The notes under the pieces are model-generated. The model saw only the letters and a list, made by a program, of their open reading frames with translations. It did not search any database and was not told the origin of the DNA. The translations under genes and the position numbers were made by a program. This document shows, one piece after another, positions 5,418 to 6,382 of a DNA stretch of 6,382 nt; the stretch's first letter is position 1, and every line of letters starts with the position of its first letter. Source of the DNA: JAZNOQ01 sp045589215 (GTDB taxonomy: Bacteria > Bacillota > Clostridia > Oscillospirales > CAG-272); NCBI GenBank assembly GCA_045589215.1, contig JAZNOQ010000019.1:1-6382 (forward strand). Reading direction: 5' to 3'.

Positions 5418-5482
5418 CTATGGAATTTTGCGAAATTTGTCGCCGCTATTCGGGGAATTCGATGGCGGAGAAGGGAGAACCG

Positions 5483-6382
5483 ATGCGGGGAAAACCGAAC
5501 GACAACGAAATAAAGTCTTCGGATGCACGGGCGATCCTCGTTTCGGGGATTGCGCTCTCTCTTGACGACGCGCCGAACGCGGCTCTGTCGGAGGCGCGGC
5601 GGCTTCTGATGCGCGCGGGGATCACCGAGCGCGCGGAGTATTCGGTCTACAAGCGTTCGATCGACGCGCGTGTTCGCGGCGGTGTCCGAACGGTTCGGGC
5701 GGTCTATTCCGTGCTTGCGCGATTTGAGGGAGCGATCTCTCTGTCGGAGAACGAGAGACGGGCACTTTTGAGAATTCAGGCGAAGATCGTCACCCATGAC
5801 GGCACGCCCGAGATCATTCGCGGAACGGCACCCGCGCCCGCGCGGCCGCTTGTGGTCGGAATGGGCCCTGCGGGGCTGTTTTGTGCGCTCCTTCTTGCGG
5901 AGGAGGGCTACCGCCCGATCCTGATCGACCGCGGGGACGACGTTCGCCGCCGTGTCGAGACGAACGAGAGATTTATGAAAACGGGGGTTCTTGACACCGA
6001 GTCGAACGTGCAGTTTGGCGCGGGCGGTGCGGGAACCTTCTCGGACGGAAAGCTGATCACGCGCATCGGAGACGAAAAGTGCGCGTACGTTCTGCGCCGA
6101 TTTGTCGAGTGCGGGGCGCCTATGGAGATCCTCACCGATGCGCGGCCGCATATCGGAACCGACCTGCTCGTCGGTGTTGTTGAGCGGCTTCTCGAGCGCA
6201 TCGAGGCTCTCGGCGGAACGGTTCTGTACCGCACGCGGCTTGACGGGATCGAAAACCCGAAAAGCGAGGATGCTTTGACGGTACGGACGAGCGGTGGCGA
6301 CATATTGTGCGGTCCGCTCGTGCTTGCGCTCGGTCACAGTGCGCGCGATACGCAAAGGATGCTGATACGCGAGGGCTTTCCC
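5483..6382 (+). CDS. FAD-dependent dehydrogenase (COG2509-type NAD(P)/FAD oxidoreductase), 3' end beyond window
   Basis: The reading frame is open to the right edge; 300 residues are present, while I recall this family at a little over 500. An N-terminal domain (about 16-100) contains YSVYKRSIDARVRGGV, the typical SIDAR segment of these proteins. The FAD-binding Rossmann motif is VVGMGPAGLFCALLLAEEG (GxGxxG at Gly126-Gly131), with the strand-ending acidic residue in LIDRG. The family signature SNVQFGAGGAGTFSDGKL (174-191) is intact, except that Ala180 stands where I recall Glu. GPLVLALGHSARDT near the end is the second dinucleotide-associated motif. No membrane segment is seen, so it should be cytosolic; the substrate is unknown. 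ATG 5483 is preferred because GGGAG (5473-5477) lies 5 nt before it; ATG 5462 and ATG 5420 are in-frame alternatives with weaker ribosome sites, and TGA 5402 closes the frame. It may be co-transcribed with cdaA (152-nt gap). Codons are noticeably GC-rich. Confidence 0.88.
   Translation, partial: MRGKPNDNEIKSSDARAILVSGIALSLDDAPNAALSEARRLLMRAGITERAEYSVYKRSIDARVRGGVRTVRAVYSVLARFEGAISLSENERRALLRIQAKIVTHDGTPEIIRGTAPAPARPLVVGMGPAGLFCALLLAEEGYRPILIDRGDDVRRRVETNERFMKTGVLDTESNVQFGAGGAGTFSDGKLITRIGDEKCAYVLRRFVECGAPMEILTDARPHIGTDLLVGVVERLLERIEALGGTVLYRTRLDGIENPKSEDALTVRTSGGDILCGPLVLALGHSARDTQRMLIREGFP

Noticed and set aside
5354..6355. Minus-strand frame of 333 codons opposite the dehydrogenase
   Set aside because: It is an Arg-rich shadow of a GC-rich gene; the + strand carries clear FAD motifs over the same stretch.
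1..6382. CRISPR array, tRNA, rRNA, transposase or toxin-antitoxin pair
   Set aside because: No spaced direct repeats, tRNA-like cloverleaf, rRNA segment, or protein motif for any of these was seen on either strand.

Overview
The window looks like a chromosomal stretch from a Clostridia-type Firmicute, probably a gut Oscillospiraceae-like or related uncultured lineage. The main evidence is the rplU-prp-rpmA order, the L27 precursor with a cleavable LQFF/A N-terminal extension next to the Prp protease that removes it, a CdaA-type diadenylate cyclase, and a lipoprotein with DxDGDG repeats. All six supported genes lie on the + strand. Each transcription unit whose 5' end is visible has a sigma-A type promoter with 17-nt spacing and an extended -10 (TGn before the hexamer).

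Layout. Positions 1-278 hold no gene: a perfect 13-bp inverted repeat (27-73), a possible remnant of a palindromic intergenic repeat (141-160), and a strong promoter (219-247). Positions 279-1847 encode an AT-rich secreted lipoprotein with an internally duplicated module. Positions 1968-2804 encode a cytosolic glycerophosphodiester phosphodiesterase with its own promoter and a clear rho-independent terminator. A near-perfect promoter (2884-2912) then drives a structured leader and the ribosomal operon rplU (L21), prp and rpmA (L27), closed by a terminator at 4133-4160. A further promoter and a structured ~100-nt leader precede cdaA (4365-5330). After a 152-nt gap with a long imperfect stem-loop comes an FAD-dependent dehydrogenase that runs off the right edge.

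How the genes work together. The ribosomal operon is one functional unit: L21 and L27 are neighbouring large-subunit proteins, and Prp matures L27. The leader carries a CGCCTC element able to pair with the rplU Shine-Dalgarno, which suggests translational feedback. cdaA makes the second messenger c-di-AMP, but here it lacks its usual partners cdaR and glmM, and one residue of its RHR motif is changed to Lys. The lipoprotein, the phosphodiesterase and the dehydrogenase show no clear functional link to the others.

I found no convincing wholly new system. The most useful leads are the leader-SD pairings at rplU and cdaA, the detached cdaA with its RHK variant, the prp start without a Shine-Dalgarno, and the duplicated lipoprotein.
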